A stretch of 64,000 bases of DNA from an uncultured Bacteroidota bacterium (GCA_902635965.1 CACPQA010000002.1:62001-126000), one strand, 5' to 3'. Shown: positions 35,607-44,094, counted from the stretch's first letter. Notes: a model not told the origin generated them from the letters alone. A program made the numbers and translations.

Positions 35607-36707
35607 ATGGAACATGTTAAAATCAAAGGTAAACTAATACAAAGCATAAAAGAAAAAAAAATACCAAATTCCATATGCTTTGTGGATAAAGGAGGTAGAG
35701 GTGGGCTGCATTTAGCATGTGAGTTAGGATTATTTATAGTTGAATATAAAGCGAAACCCTCAACTAATTCTGACTATGTACATCCTGATCTGCACTATCT
35801 TTATCCAACAAAAATGCCAAAAAAAGAATCTGCATTTAAAAAAAGAATGTCTACCTTCTATCTTGACACATGGAGAAAGTTTATTTCCAGCAACATCTAC
35901 GGATCTTTTGAAGAATGGTTGAACTTTTCCTCTTCAATTAACAGACCCGGAACAATAAGGGTAGGCCAAGTTGAAGAAACAATTTCGGTTTTAAATTTAA
36001 AACCGTTCAAAAGCGACAGAAAAGTTTGTGTGATTTGGGGTTTAGATTACTTAAGAAGCGATGTGGGTAACAAATTATTAAAAATAATAGAGGAACCTCC
36101 GAAAAAGACAAATTTTTTTCTAGTTGCAAAAGACGAGAAGAAAATTATGCAAACCATAAAGTCTAGAAGCCAGATAATTGTATTGCCCTCCTTAGGGAAC
36201 GATACATTAAAAGGTACTTTGGTGGATACGCAGTTTGGTGAGTCTAGTTCATTAAAAAACTCAAAAAAGTCTAGTGACGTTTTGTTTAATAGGAATTTGA
36301 AAGTTGTCAATAGTGAACCAAACAAGAAAAGAGAGGCCCTTTTCATAGAGTGCCTAAGGAGTTGTTATAAGGCGGTTAAAAGAGGCGACTTTACTGAGGT
36401 TGTTGAAAACTCAATTGAGTTAGGGTCCTTGAGCAAAGCAGATTTAAAAGAGTTTTTTTTATTTGGGATTCACTTTATAAGACAATCTTTTTTTCAATCT
36501 CAAGGAGTAAAAGAACTTTATAAATACTCAAGTTTAAATGATTTCTCAATAGAGAAATTTGCACCCTTTGTGAGTAAAGAAAATTATGGGCAATTGATAT
36601 CCTTATTTGAAAAGAACTTGTATTATATTGACAGAAACGCGAACTCTAAAATACTGACTTTCAGCTTTTTACTTAAATTCTCTAGCATTTTGTATTTAAA
36701 AAACTAA
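35607..36707 (+). CDS. holB: DNA polymerase III subunit delta'-like clamp-loader protein
   Basis: 366 residues of a clamp-loader AAA+ domain. The N-terminus (LIQSIKEKKIPNSICFVDKGGRGG) sits where delta' has its degenerate P-loop, and HPDLHYLYP is the conserved block after it. RVGQVEETISVLNLKPF, VCVIWGLDYLRSDVGNKLLKIIEEPP and KSRSQIIVLPSLG match the box VII / Glu-Pro-Pro / sensor region of delta'. No cysteines occur in residues 30-60, so the zinc module of E. coli delta' is absent. It converges on the methyltransferase gene with a four-base stop overlap. Confidence 0.8.
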   Translation: MEHVKIKGKLIQSIKEKKIPNSICFVDKGGRGGLHLACELGLFIVEYKAKPSTNSDYVHPDLHYLYPTKMPKKESAFKKRMSTFYLDTWRKFISSNIYGSFEEWLNFSSSINRPGTIRVGQVEETISVLNLKPFKSDRKVCVIWGLDYLRSDVGNKLLKIIEEPPKKTNFFLVAKDEKKIMQTIKSRSQIIVLPSLGNDTLKGTLVDTQFGESSSLKNSKKSSDVLFNRNLKVVNSEPNKKREALFIECLRSCYKAVKRGDFTEVVENSIELGSLSKADLKEFFLFGIHFIRQSFFQSQGVKELYKYSSLNDFSIEKFAPFVSKENYGQLISLFEKNLYYIDRNANSKILTFSFLLKFSSILYLKN

Positions 36708-37555
36708 AGTTTCTTCAGCACAAAAAAGAAAGATGAGCTTTCCTTTGTAAAAAAGCTACTAAGAATAGACAAAAAGCCAACCATTAAACCTAAAAAAAGG
36801 GGAGCTATACTAGACTTATGCTTTTCTGACATGAAAGATACGTATAATGTGTCCAGGGGAAGCCACTTTTCTCTAACTACTTGTAATCTGGTTTCTGCAG
36901 CTAACTTAAAAATACTTTTTCGTGTGAAGTGCCATAAATGCCTAGGTACATCGTATCCGGCCCAATATTTTCCGTAATACTTTGAATCATAGGATTTAAA
37001 ATTAGGAATTGCAATAAATATTTTTCCACCTTTTCGTAGGTTTGATTTCAGGCTCTCCATTAAATTAAATGGGTGGTAGGTGTGCTCCAGGACGTGCCAT
37101 AGAACTATAATATCATACTTTTGCTTTTTCCATTTTTCTTTACCAATAAAATATTTAGAGGATTTGCCATCATTAGACTTAATATTGGGGTCATAGCCAT
37201 AGGCTTTTACGGAATTCCCCCTCAAAAACTTTACGAATTCACCACTGCCACAACCATAGTCTAAAACTTTAGTGTTTGGATTTATATAGTTTTTCATCCA
37301 CATTAATTTTTTTTTATGCATAAATATTCTGGAAATATGATAAAGGAAAGCTGATAGTTTTTTTTTGTTTAATGAATGGGGATAATAGTCTCTAGATTGG
37401 TAATATTTGTTCATTTCCAATCTTTTGGGGGCAGGGGCCGTTTTCCCTATAATACCATTTTTATCCAAATAAATTCTGAAGTTTTGTCCGCTAACCAAAT
37501 AATCTTTGGTTTCACAGTGAAGATTCTTTTTGTTTTGTTCCACGTGAAACATCAT
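36704..37555 (-). CDS. Class I SAM-dependent methyltransferase
   Basis: 283 residues. After an N-terminal segment (DYLVSGQNFRIYLD…YYQSRDYYPHS) comes a Rossmann methyltransferase core: VLDYGCGSGEFVKFL (motif I), YDIIVLWHVLEHTYHP and LRKGGKIFIAIPN. Two hydrophobic stretches near the C-terminus suggest membrane association. The substrate is unknown. Translation starts MMFHVEQ, with the ATG overlapping the mnmG stop (ATGA); codons 2-7 are the parS site at 37536-37551. Position after ybeY-mnmG recurs in flavobacteria. Confidence 0.83.
   Translation of the reverse strand: MMFHVEQNKKNLHCETKDYLVSGQNFRIYLDKNGIIGKTAPAPKRLEMNKYYQSRDYYPHSLNKKKLSAFLYHISRIFMHKKKLMWMKNYINPNTKVLDYGCGSGEFVKFLRGNSVKAYGYDPNIKSNDGKSSKYFIGKEKWKKQKYDIIVLWHVLEHTYHPFNLMESLKSNLRKGGKIFIAIPNFKSYDSKYYGKYWAGYDVPRHLWHFTRKSIFKLAAETRLQVVREKWLPLDTLYVSFMSEKHKSSIAPLFLGLMVGFLSILSSFFTKESSSFFFVLKKL
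37536..37551 (-). promoter_or_regulatory. parS centromere-like site 1
   Basis: The plus strand reads TGTTCCACGTGAAACA, an exact match to the ParB-binding consensus TGTTNCACGTGAAACA. It spans codons 2-7 of the methyltransferase gene and encodes FHVE. An identical 16-mer lies in opposite orientation at 39429-39444. Confidence 0.88.
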
Positions 37556-39420
37556 CTTCCAATTTTTACCAGAATAGACGAAATGTCACTAGGGGATACA
37601 CCTGAGATACGGGATGCTTGAGCAAGTGTGGTTGGGGATATTTGAATTAATTTTTCTTTTGCTTCATTAGAAATTGATTTGAGAGAATTAAAATCGAATC
37701 CACTTGGGATCCTAAGATTTTCGAGGCGGTTGATTTTTTCTACATTTTTCAATTCTTTCTCGATATACCCAGAATATTTAATCTGTATTTCTGCCTGTGA
37801 AATGACCTCTTTATCAAACTTTTCAAGATTAATGAAGTCAGATATTTTGGTTGCCTTTAATAAGTCTTTAAAAAAGATATTTGGTCTGGAATATAGTTTA
37901 GAGATTTTTTGTGATTGCTTTAGGTTAGGTGAGCCTTTTTCTTCTAAGAGTGATTTTGACTCTTTTGGAGAGATGCTTGTTTTTTTATAGAAACTCAAAA
38001 GTTTATCAATAGCCCGTTTTTTTGAAATTAATTTATTTATTCTTTTTGACCCAATTAAACCTAAGGAATGGGCTTTTTCTGACAACCTTAAGTCTGCATT
38101 ATCTTGCCTTAGCAGCGTTCTAAATTCTGCCCTTGATGTGAACATCCTGTATGGCTCTTCCGTCCCCTTTGTCACAAGGTCATCTATCAAAACGCCTATA
38201 TATGCATCGCTTCTCGATAGGACTATAGGTTCTTTGCAGTTGACATGCAGGTTAGCATTGATACCAGCCATTAAGCCTTGGGCAGCAGCTTCTTCGTACC
38301 CCGTTGTACCATTAATTTGTCCGGCGAAAAAAAGTCCAGGAACAATTTTTGTTTCCATAGATTTTTTTAGTTGTGTTGGTGGAAAGTAATCATATTCTAC
38401 AGCGTAGCCAGGTCTAATAACTTTTGCATTTTTGAAACCTTTAATTTTTTTAAGCGCCTTTACTTGAATCTCTTCTGGTAAAGATGTTGAAAACCCATTT
38501 ATATAATATTCAATCGAATCCCACCCTTCAGGCTCTACAAAAATTTGGTGTCTATCTTTTTCCGCAAACCTATTAATTTTATCCTCTATAGATGGGCAAT
38601 ACCTTGGCCCTATACTTTTTATTGAGCCATTAAACATTGGAGATCTGTCAAATCCTGACCTTAAGATGTCATGTGATATTTTATTTGTATAAGTTAGGAA
38701 ACAGTCTAACTGTTTTTTTAAGGGGCGGGTGTCATCAGAAAAACTAAATTTTTCTGGATTTGTATCTCCAGGTTGTGGCTCCATAATGCTAAAATCCAAA
38801 GATCGACCATCAACCCTAGGTGGTGTTCCAGTTTTCATTCGGCCAGAGGAAAATCCTACCCTCTCTAAAGATTTAGTAATTCCAAAAGAAGCTTGTTCGC
38901 AGGTTCTGCCACCGCCATAGTTTTTTTCACCAATATGGATAAGGCCATTTAAAAACGTTCCGTTAGTTAAAATTACCGTCTTGGCGTAGAAATTTGTGCC
39001 TATTGAGGTTACAACACCTGAGATTTTATTATTGTCAATTAACAAGTCACTTACCATAGCTTGACAAAAGTCTAAGTTTTTTTGTTTTTCTAACTCTTTT
39101 CTCCAAACGGCACTGAATAGCATCCTATCAGATTGAGCCCTAGGGCTCCACATCGCTGGCCCTTTGGACCTATTTAACATTTTGAATTGTACTGCTGATA
39201 AGTCTGAAACAAAGGCACTTCTCCCACCCAAAGCGTCGATTTCTCTAATTATTTGGCCCTTTGCCACCCCCCCCATTGCTGGATTACAAGACATTTGGGC
39301 TATATTCTGGAGGTTCATTGTTATAAGCAAAGTTTTACCCCCCATTTTAGATGAGATATAGGCGGCCTCTGAGCCTGCATGACCACCACCTACTACAATT
39401 GTGTCATAGAGCTTTTTCAC
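37552..39420 (-). CDS. mnmG: tRNA uridine-5-carboxymethylaminomethyl synthesis enzyme MnmG
   Basis: 622 residues of the FAD-dependent partner of MnmE that modifies wobble uridine 34. It shows the dinucleotide loop VVGGGHAGSEAA, the NPAMGGVAKGQIIREIDALGG block, GTPPRVDGRSLDF, the second FAD motif FFAGQINGTTGYEEAAAQGLMAG, and a helical C-terminal domain ending with SRISGVSPSDISSILV. The start is GTG at 39420, overlapping the ybeY end by 17 bases. Both flanks carry parS sites, and mnmG (gidA) is a common neighbour of bacterial origins. Confidence 0.97.
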   Translation of the reverse strand: MKKLYDTIVVGGGHAGSEAAYISSKMGGKTLLITMNLQNIAQMSCNPAMGGVAKGQIIREIDALGGRSAFVSDLSAVQFKMLNRSKGPAMWSPRAQSDRMLFSAVWRKELEKQKNLDFCQAMVSDLLIDNNKISGVVTSIGTNFYAKTVILTNGTFLNGLIHIGEKNYGGGRTCEQASFGITKSLERVGFSSGRMKTGTPPRVDGRSLDFSIMEPQPGDTNPEKFSFSDDTRPLKKQLDCFLTYTNKISHDILRSGFDRSPMFNGSIKSIGPRYCPSIEDKINRFAEKDRHQIFVEPEGWDSIEYYINGFSTSLPEEIQVKALKKIKGFKNAKVIRPGYAVEYDYFPPTQLKKSMETKIVPGLFFAGQINGTTGYEEAAAQGLMAGINANLHVNCKEPIVLSRSDAYIGVLIDDLVTKGTEEPYRMFTSRAEFRTLLRQDNADLRLSEKAHSLGLIGSKRINKLISKKRAIDKLLSFYKKTSISPKESKSLLEEKGSPNLKQSQKISKLYSRPNIFFKDLLKATKISDFINLEKFDKEVISQAEIQIKYSGYIEKELKNVEKINRLENLRIPSGFDFNSLKSISNEAKEKLIQISPTTLAQASRISGVSPSDISSILVKIGR

Positions 39421-39850
39421 TACTTGCGTGTTTCACGTGGAACATTCTCATGAGGCTGTTTTCCTCTTTAGTCATTGTCTTTCTTAGCGCCTTTGTACTA
39501 TCATTCAAGCCAAAATTGTGTAGAAGACCGTGTGATATGAGTCTAAGTATCTCATTCTCAATGGTTTCAGAGTGTTCTTTTGCGTTTTCGCGGGCCCTAT
39601 CGATACAAATGAAAATCTCAGACTCAATTCTTGATTGATCATTATAACAAAATGTGAGTATATCTGTATGGGTATCATGCTTTAGATATTTCTGGTTGAG
39701 ATTTAACATTTCATCTTCTGTTATAAAGTTAATAATAAGTCTTTTTATTTTGCCGCCTCTCTCCTCAACACATTCATAAACCCAGTCTGATAAAGCTTGT
39801 TGTGTTAGGTTTACAGCTGGGGTATTATTAAAAGATATTGTTTTTTTCAC
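39404..39850 (-). CDS. ybeY: Endoribonuclease / rRNA maturation factor YbeY
   Basis: 148 residues from a GTG at 39850. The metal site is ISHGLLHNFGLND, with the third family His (GYDH) replaced by Asp-Ser, as often seen in Bacteroidota. NQKYLKHDTHTDILTFCY is the other signature. YbeY acts in 16S rRNA 3'-end maturation and ribosome quality control. The GTG start places the ORF four bases after a TATCTTTG -7 box and gives the usual N-terminus; frames starting further up would overlap gltX. The C-terminus runs MFHVKH through a parS site before the stop. Confidence 0.88.
   Translation of the reverse strand: MKKTISFNNTPAVNLTQQALSDWVYECVEERGGKIKRLIINFITEDEMLNLNQKYLKHDTHTDILTFCYNDQSRIESEIFICIDRARENAKEHSETIENEILRLISHGLLHNFGLNDSTKALRKTMTKEENSLMRMFHVKHASSEKAL
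39429..39444 (+). promoter_or_regulatory. parS centromere-like site 2
   Basis: The plus strand reads TGTTTCACGTGGAACA, the reverse complement of site 1, again an exact parS consensus match. It lies in the last codons of ybeY (FHVKH) and ends nine bases before the mnmG start, so bound ParB would cover that junction. Confidence 0.88.
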
Positions 39851-39854
39851 GATG

Positions 39855-39862
39855 CAAAGATA
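39855..39862 (-). promoter_or_regulatory. -7 promoter box of the ybeY-mnmG operon
   Basis: Minus strand TATCTTTG, exact TAnnTTTG, then four bases to the GTG start. TTTAAC sits at the -33 distance (21 bases). The box lies inside the longer ybeY reading frame, supporting the shorter start. Confidence 0.55.
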
Positions 39863-39876
39863 GAAATTCTTAGGCA

Positions 39877-39906
39877 TTGAGAATGTTAAAGAAGGTGGTA
39901 TATTTG
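39877..39906 (+). promoter_or_regulatory. Promoter of gltX, overlapping the ybeY promoter region
   Basis: TTG at 39877-39879, 19 bases, TATATTTG at 39899-39906, then four bases to the gltX ATG. This is the cleanest Bacteroidota promoter in the window and predicts a leaderless transcript. It is interleaved with the divergent ybeY promoter within about 50 bases. Confidence 0.7.
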
Positions 39907-39910
39907 TTTT

Positions 39911-41377
39911 ATGGTTAGAGTAAGATTTGCGCCTAGCCCGACAGGGCCAATTCATATTGGCGGTGTTAGAACAGCGCTCTATAATTATTTATATAAATTA
40001 AACAAAGAAGGAGAGTTTGTGCTAAGAATAGAAGACACGGATTTCTCTAGAAAAGTTAGAGGGGCTGAAGAATACATTTACGATGTTTTAGACTATTATA
40101 AAATCAAAGTTGACGAAGGGCCCCGTGAAGGAGGTGGTTTTGGCCCCTATAGACAAAGTGAGAGGAGAAAGATTTACAATAAATATATTAATTTATTAAT
40201 TGAAAAAGGGCTAGCCTACTATTGTTTTACCTCAAAAGAAGACCTTCTTAAGGCAAGAGAGAAAAAAGATTTTTCCTATAATTCTAAAACAAGAATGAAG
40301 TTTAAAAACAGCATAACTTTAGATTATGAAGAAAGCTTGTCCCTGATAGAAAAAAAGAAATATGTTGTAAGGCTGAAGGTTGAGGGTAACATCCAGTTAA
40401 AGGTGACAGACCTCCTAAGAGGAACCATAACGGTAAATTCAAATAATTTAGAAGACAAGATCTTAATGAAGAATGACGGTTTACCTACATATCATTTTGC
40501 TAATGTTGTTGATGACCATTTGATGAAGATAACAACTATAATAAGAGGCGAGGAGTGGCTTCCATCTTTGCCAATCCATAAGTTAATATATGACGGCTTT
40601 GGGTGGGATATGCCAAGCACAGTTCATCTGCCACTAATACTGAACCCCTCTGGATCAGGGAAATTGAGCAAACGAGATGCTTTGCAAAATAATTATAGCA
40701 TATTCCCCATCAAATGGGAAGAACTTGATGGTCTCAAGGAAATGGGTCTATTGCCGGATGTTCAACTAGCGTATATTTCTCAGCTAGGCTCAAGCTTCAA
40801 TAGTGGTGATGTTGAATTAGATTTAAATAAAATGTCTAAAAAATTTAATCTGTCCACTTTGCAAAAAGGGGGAGCGAGATTTGATTTTAATAAAGCAAAG
40901 TCTCTAAATCAGAAAGGTTTGTCTGAAATAAATTCTGAGTTTCTGATGTCAGATCACCCTAGGGTTTTTAAAAAATTAAAGCTGGCATTACCAGACCGAG
41001 CCCTTGAAATTGTTGATTTGATAAAAACACGTGTTACCCTATTGAATGACTTCGAATTAGAATTAAAAACATTTATTTCAGATCCACTAGACTTTGATGA
41101 GTCTGTTGCGTCGAGAATTTTAAATTCAGTTGATCTTGTTGATTTGAACTTGCTTAAAATCTGCATACGGGATAGTACCAATGACTCTATCAAAAATGAT
41201 ATTTATAAGATTTCCGTGGAAAAAAAATTGAATTTTGGAAAATTAATGCAATTCTTGAGATTATCTCTTGTTGGAAACTTGAGCGGTCCTGATGTTTTTT
41301 TTATTATAAAAATGATTGGGAAAAATGTAACTTTGAGAAGACTAAATTCTCTTTTAGAAAAATTAAAGAAACAATGA
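39911..41377 (+). CDS. gltX: Glutamyl-tRNA synthetase
   Basis: 488 residues of a class I synthetase charging tRNA-Glu. Motifs: RFAPSPTGPIHIGGVRTALYNYL (HIGH signature), LRIEDTDFSRK, ILMKNDGLPTYHFANVVDDHLM, and GKLSKRDAL as the KMSKS loop. The C-terminal anticodon domain is helical and normal in length. glnS is also in the window, so this GluRS need not misacylate tRNA-Gln. The stop overlaps the next ATG (ATGA). Confidence 0.97.
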   Translation: MVRVRFAPSPTGPIHIGGVRTALYNYLYKLNKEGEFVLRIEDTDFSRKVRGAEEYIYDVLDYYKIKVDEGPREGGGFGPYRQSERRKIYNKYINLLIEKGLAYYCFTSKEDLLKAREKKDFSYNSKTRMKFKNSITLDYEESLSLIEKKKYVVRLKVEGNIQLKVTDLLRGTITVNSNNLEDKILMKNDGLPTYHFANVVDDHLMKITTIIRGEEWLPSLPIHKLIYDGFGWDMPSTVHLPLILNPSGSGKLSKRDALQNNYSIFPIKWEELDGLKEMGLLPDVQLAYISQLGSSFNSGDVELDLNKMSKKFNLSTLQKGGARFDFNKAKSLNQKGLSEINSEFLMSDHPRVFKKLKLALPDRALEIVDLIKTRVTLLNDFELELKTFISDPLDFDESVASRILNSVDLVDLNLLKICIRDSTNDSIKNDIYKISVEKKLNFGKLMQFLRLSLVGNLSGPDVFFIIKMIGKNVTLRRLNSLLEKLKKQ

Positions 41378-42375
41378 GCACATCTACTTACATTTTTATA
41401 TTAATATTATTTCTCCTAATCGCTTCTGGGCTATTTATTGTTAAGCAGCAAACGTTTGCTGTTATTGAGAGGTTTGGTCGCTTTATAGCTATAAGGAGGC
41501 CTGGGCTTCACATAAAAATACCACTGATAGATAAAATTGCAGGTCGGCTAAGCCTTAAAATATTACAGCTTGACGTTATAGTTGAGACAAAAACAAAAGA
41601 CGATGTTTTTGTCAAATTAAAGGTAAGTGTTCAATACAGGGTTCTGCCAGATAAGGCATACGATGCATTCTACAAATTAGACTTTCCTCAAGACCAAATC
41701 ACATCATATGTATTTGATGTAATAAGAGCCGAGGTGCCTAAAATGAAATTGGATGACGTATTCGAAAAGAAAGATGATATAGCAAACGCTGTAAAGCGAG
41801 AATTAAATGATGCTATGGTAAATTATGGTTACGACATAATAAAAGCCCTAGTAACAGACATAGATCCTGACTCACAAGTTAAAGAAGCAATGAATAGGAT
41901 TAATGCTGCTGAAAGAGAAAAAGTCGCTGCACAATATGAGGGTGATGCGGCTAGAATTCTAATAGTTGAGAAAGCTAAAGCCGAAGCAGAAAGTAAAAGA
42001 CTTCAAGGGCAAGGAATTGCAGATCAAAGGAGAGAGATAGCCAGGGGATTAGAAGAATCTGTAGATGTTCTTAACAATGTTGGAATAAATTCACAAGAGG
42101 CCTCTGCGTTAATTGTTGTGACTCAACACTACGACACCCTTCAGTCTATAGGAGAAGAAACAAACAGCAACTTAATATTGCTTCCTAATTCTCCGCAAGC
42201 AGGTAGTGATATGCTCAACAACATGGTTGCATCCTTCACAGCTAGCAATCAGATTGGGGAGGCCATGAAAAAAGACAACCTTAAGAAAAAAAGGGGAGGG
42301 GCAGTGAAAAAATTAGATAGTAATGAAATTGATCAAAAAACGGATACGGAGCAAGACGAAGAGGATACTGTGTGA
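41374..42375 (+). CDS. SPFH-domain (stomatin/prohibitin-like) membrane protein
   Basis: 333 residues: one N-terminal membrane helix (YIFILILFLLIASGLFIV), an SPFH domain (RFGRFIAIRRPGLHIKIPLIDKI…VKLKVSVQYRV), then a coiled-coil stretch rich in Ala/Glu/Lys (INAAEREKVAAQYEGDAARI) and an acidic tail ending DEEDTV. Such proteins form ring scaffolds that organise membrane proteases or lipid domains. No NfeD-type protease partner is adjacent; it is coupled to gltX by an ATGA overlap and abuts the convergent glnS stop. Confidence 0.85.
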   Translation: MSTSTYIFILILFLLIASGLFIVKQQTFAVIERFGRFIAIRRPGLHIKIPLIDKIAGRLSLKILQLDVIVETKTKDDVFVKLKVSVQYRVLPDKAYDAFYKLDFPQDQITSYVFDVIRAEVPKMKLDDVFEKKDDIANAVKRELNDAMVNYGYDIIKALVTDIDPDSQVKEAMNRINAAEREKVAAQYEGDAARILIVEKAKAEAESKRLQGQGIADQRREIARGLEESVDVLNNVGINSQEASALIVVTQHYDTLQSIGEETNSNLILLPNSPQAGSDMLNNMVASFTASNQIGEAMKKDNLKKKRGGAVKKLDSNEIDQKTDTEQDEEDTV

Positions 42376-44052
42376 TTACTTTTTCCAACCATCTCTCAGT
42401 CCTACTGTTTTGTTAAATGATATGATGCCGTGCTGGTTTTCATCAACAATATAGTATCCCTTTCTCTGAAACTGAACCTTTTGCCCTTTTGTAAATGATA
42501 GTGAAAATTTTTCAGATTTACCGATGATTAATTTTTTGGAGTCTTTATTGATGCTTTTAAGCAAATCATCATTTTCCTCTGGCTTTTCTTTCAAAAACAA
42601 CCTGTCATATTCATTTATTTTTACATCGATAGATGAATTAATATCTACCCAATGAATAGTCCCTTTTACCTTTCTTTGGCTTTCCTCTGAATTGGATCCA
42701 CTTTTGCTTTTGGGGTCATAAGTACAATGCACCTCTAATACATCTCCATTTTCGTTTTTAATGCACTTTTCAGCTTTAATTATGTAAGCATTTTTAAGCC
42801 TCACCTCTTTCCCTATTGCCAGTCTAAAAAACTTTCTATTTGCTGTTTCCCTAAAATCTTCTCTTTCAATATACAGATGCCTTGAAAAAACTATTTCCCT
42901 TTTACCCTGATGCTCGTCCTCAGGGTTATTTATGGCCTCAAGCATTTCATGTTTACCTTCAGGATAGTTAATAATTATCAATTTGATTGCATCCGTGACG
43001 ACCATAACCCTTGGACATGTCTTATTTAGCTCCTCTTTTACAAAGAATTCCAATAATGAAACGTCTATAGTATTTTCTCTTTTTGCTATACCTGCCTTTT
43101 TTACAAAGTTAATAAGAGCTTGGGCAGGATAACCTCTTTTTATCATACCTGAAATAGTAGGCATTCTAGGATCATCCCATGACGAAACTATTTTGTTTTC
43201 AATAAGATACGATAGTTTTCTCTTACTCATCACTGTATAAGACATATTAAGCCTTGCGAACTCTCTTTGCTTGGGTTTTTTTTTGTTTTTTTTAGGCAAT
43301 TGGTCCAAGAACCATTCATACAAATCTCTGTGTGGCTTAAACTCTAATGTGCACAAAGAATGTGATATTTTTTCAATATAATCTGACTCTCCGTGAGCCC
43401 AGTCATACATTGGATATATACACCAGTTACTACCTGTTCTGTGATGGTCTTTATAAAGTATCCTATACATAACCGGATCCCTCATAAGCATGTTTTGAGA
43501 GTCCATTTTAATTTTAGCCCTTAAAACATGGGATCCCTCTTTATGCTTTCCATCCCGCATCTCTGTAAATAACCTTGTACTTTCTTCTTGGGGCCTATTT
43601 CTGAAGGGACTGTTGGTGCCTGGATTTGTTGGGGTCCCTTTTTGTAAAGCAATTTGCTCTGATGCTTGCGAATCTATATATGCCTTATCATTTAAAATTA
43701 AATGGTGTGCCCACTTATATAATTGTTCAAAATAATCAGACGCATAGCATATTTTTGACCATTTATATCCTAACCATTTTATGTTGTTTTTGATTTCGTT
43801 GACAAAATGTGAATTTTCCTTGACGGGGTTGGTATCATCGAACCTAAGATTAACTGGGGCATTGTATTGTTTACCTAATTCAAAATTTAAGGTTATCGCC
43901 TTGACGTGACCGATGTGTAAATATCCGTTAGGTTCTGGTGGAAAGCGAAAACACAATTCATCTCTTTTGTATCCTTTTTTTAGATCCTCCTCGATTATTT
44001 GCTCTATGAAGTTTTTGTAATTGCTCAAGATTATATTTTTATTTTGTAACAA
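42376..44052 (-). CDS. glnS: Glutaminyl-tRNA synthetase
   Basis: 558 residues of a class I synthetase. RFPPEPNGYLHIGHVKAI is the HIGH motif and YTVMSKRKL the KMSKS loop; NLRFDDTNPVKE and WCIYPMYDWAHGESD are typical GlnRS blocks, and the C-terminal anticodon-binding beta-barrels are present. The frame opens with TTG at 44052; no ATG fits before NFIEQIIEEDLK, so the exact start is uncertain. GlnRS presence means direct glutaminylation of tRNA-Gln. Confidence 0.95.
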   Translation of the reverse strand: MLQNKNIILSNYKNFIEQIIEEDLKKGYKRDELCFRFPPEPNGYLHIGHVKAITLNFELGKQYNAPVNLRFDDTNPVKENSHFVNEIKNNIKWLGYKWSKICYASDYFEQLYKWAHHLILNDKAYIDSQASEQIALQKGTPTNPGTNSPFRNRPQEESTRLFTEMRDGKHKEGSHVLRAKIKMDSQNMLMRDPVMYRILYKDHHRTGSNWCIYPMYDWAHGESDYIEKISHSLCTLEFKPHRDLYEWFLDQLPKKNKKKPKQREFARLNMSYTVMSKRKLSYLIENKIVSSWDDPRMPTISGMIKRGYPAQALINFVKKAGIAKRENTIDVSLLEFFVKEELNKTCPRVMVVTDAIKLIIINYPEGKHEMLEAINNPEDEHQGKREIVFSRHLYIEREDFRETANRKFFRLAIGKEVRLKNAYIIKAEKCIKNENGDVLEVHCTYDPKSKSGSNSEESQRKVKGTIHWVDINSSIDVKINEYDRLFLKEKPEENDDLLKSINKDSKKLIIGKSEKFSLSFTKGQKVQFQRKGYYIVDENQHGIISFNKTVGLRDGWKK

Positions 44053-44077
44053 GCCCTTCTAATTTACATCTAGTTTT

Positions 44078-44085
44078 TATCTTTA
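44078..44085 (+). promoter_or_regulatory. Possible -7 box of folB
   Basis: TATCTTTA, one base off TAnnTTTG, nine bases before the folB ATG. Confidence 0.35.
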
Positions 44086-44094
44086 CAAAAAAAC

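Noticed and set aside
37508-37523. TTTCACAGTGAAG, a parS-like inverted repeat about 20 bases from site 1
   Set aside because: It has an extra base at the centre and loses the CACGTG core, so ParB binding is not expected; it encodes LHCETK in the conserved N-terminus of the methyltransferase.
39851-39955. Longer ybeY reading frame starting up to 39955
   Set aside because: It overlaps the gltX start and carries the ybeY -7 box; the extra residues do not resemble YbeY.
41026-41035. AACACGTGTT palindrome in gltX
   Set aside because: It has the CACGTG core but not the TTT…AAA flanks of parS; treated as chance.
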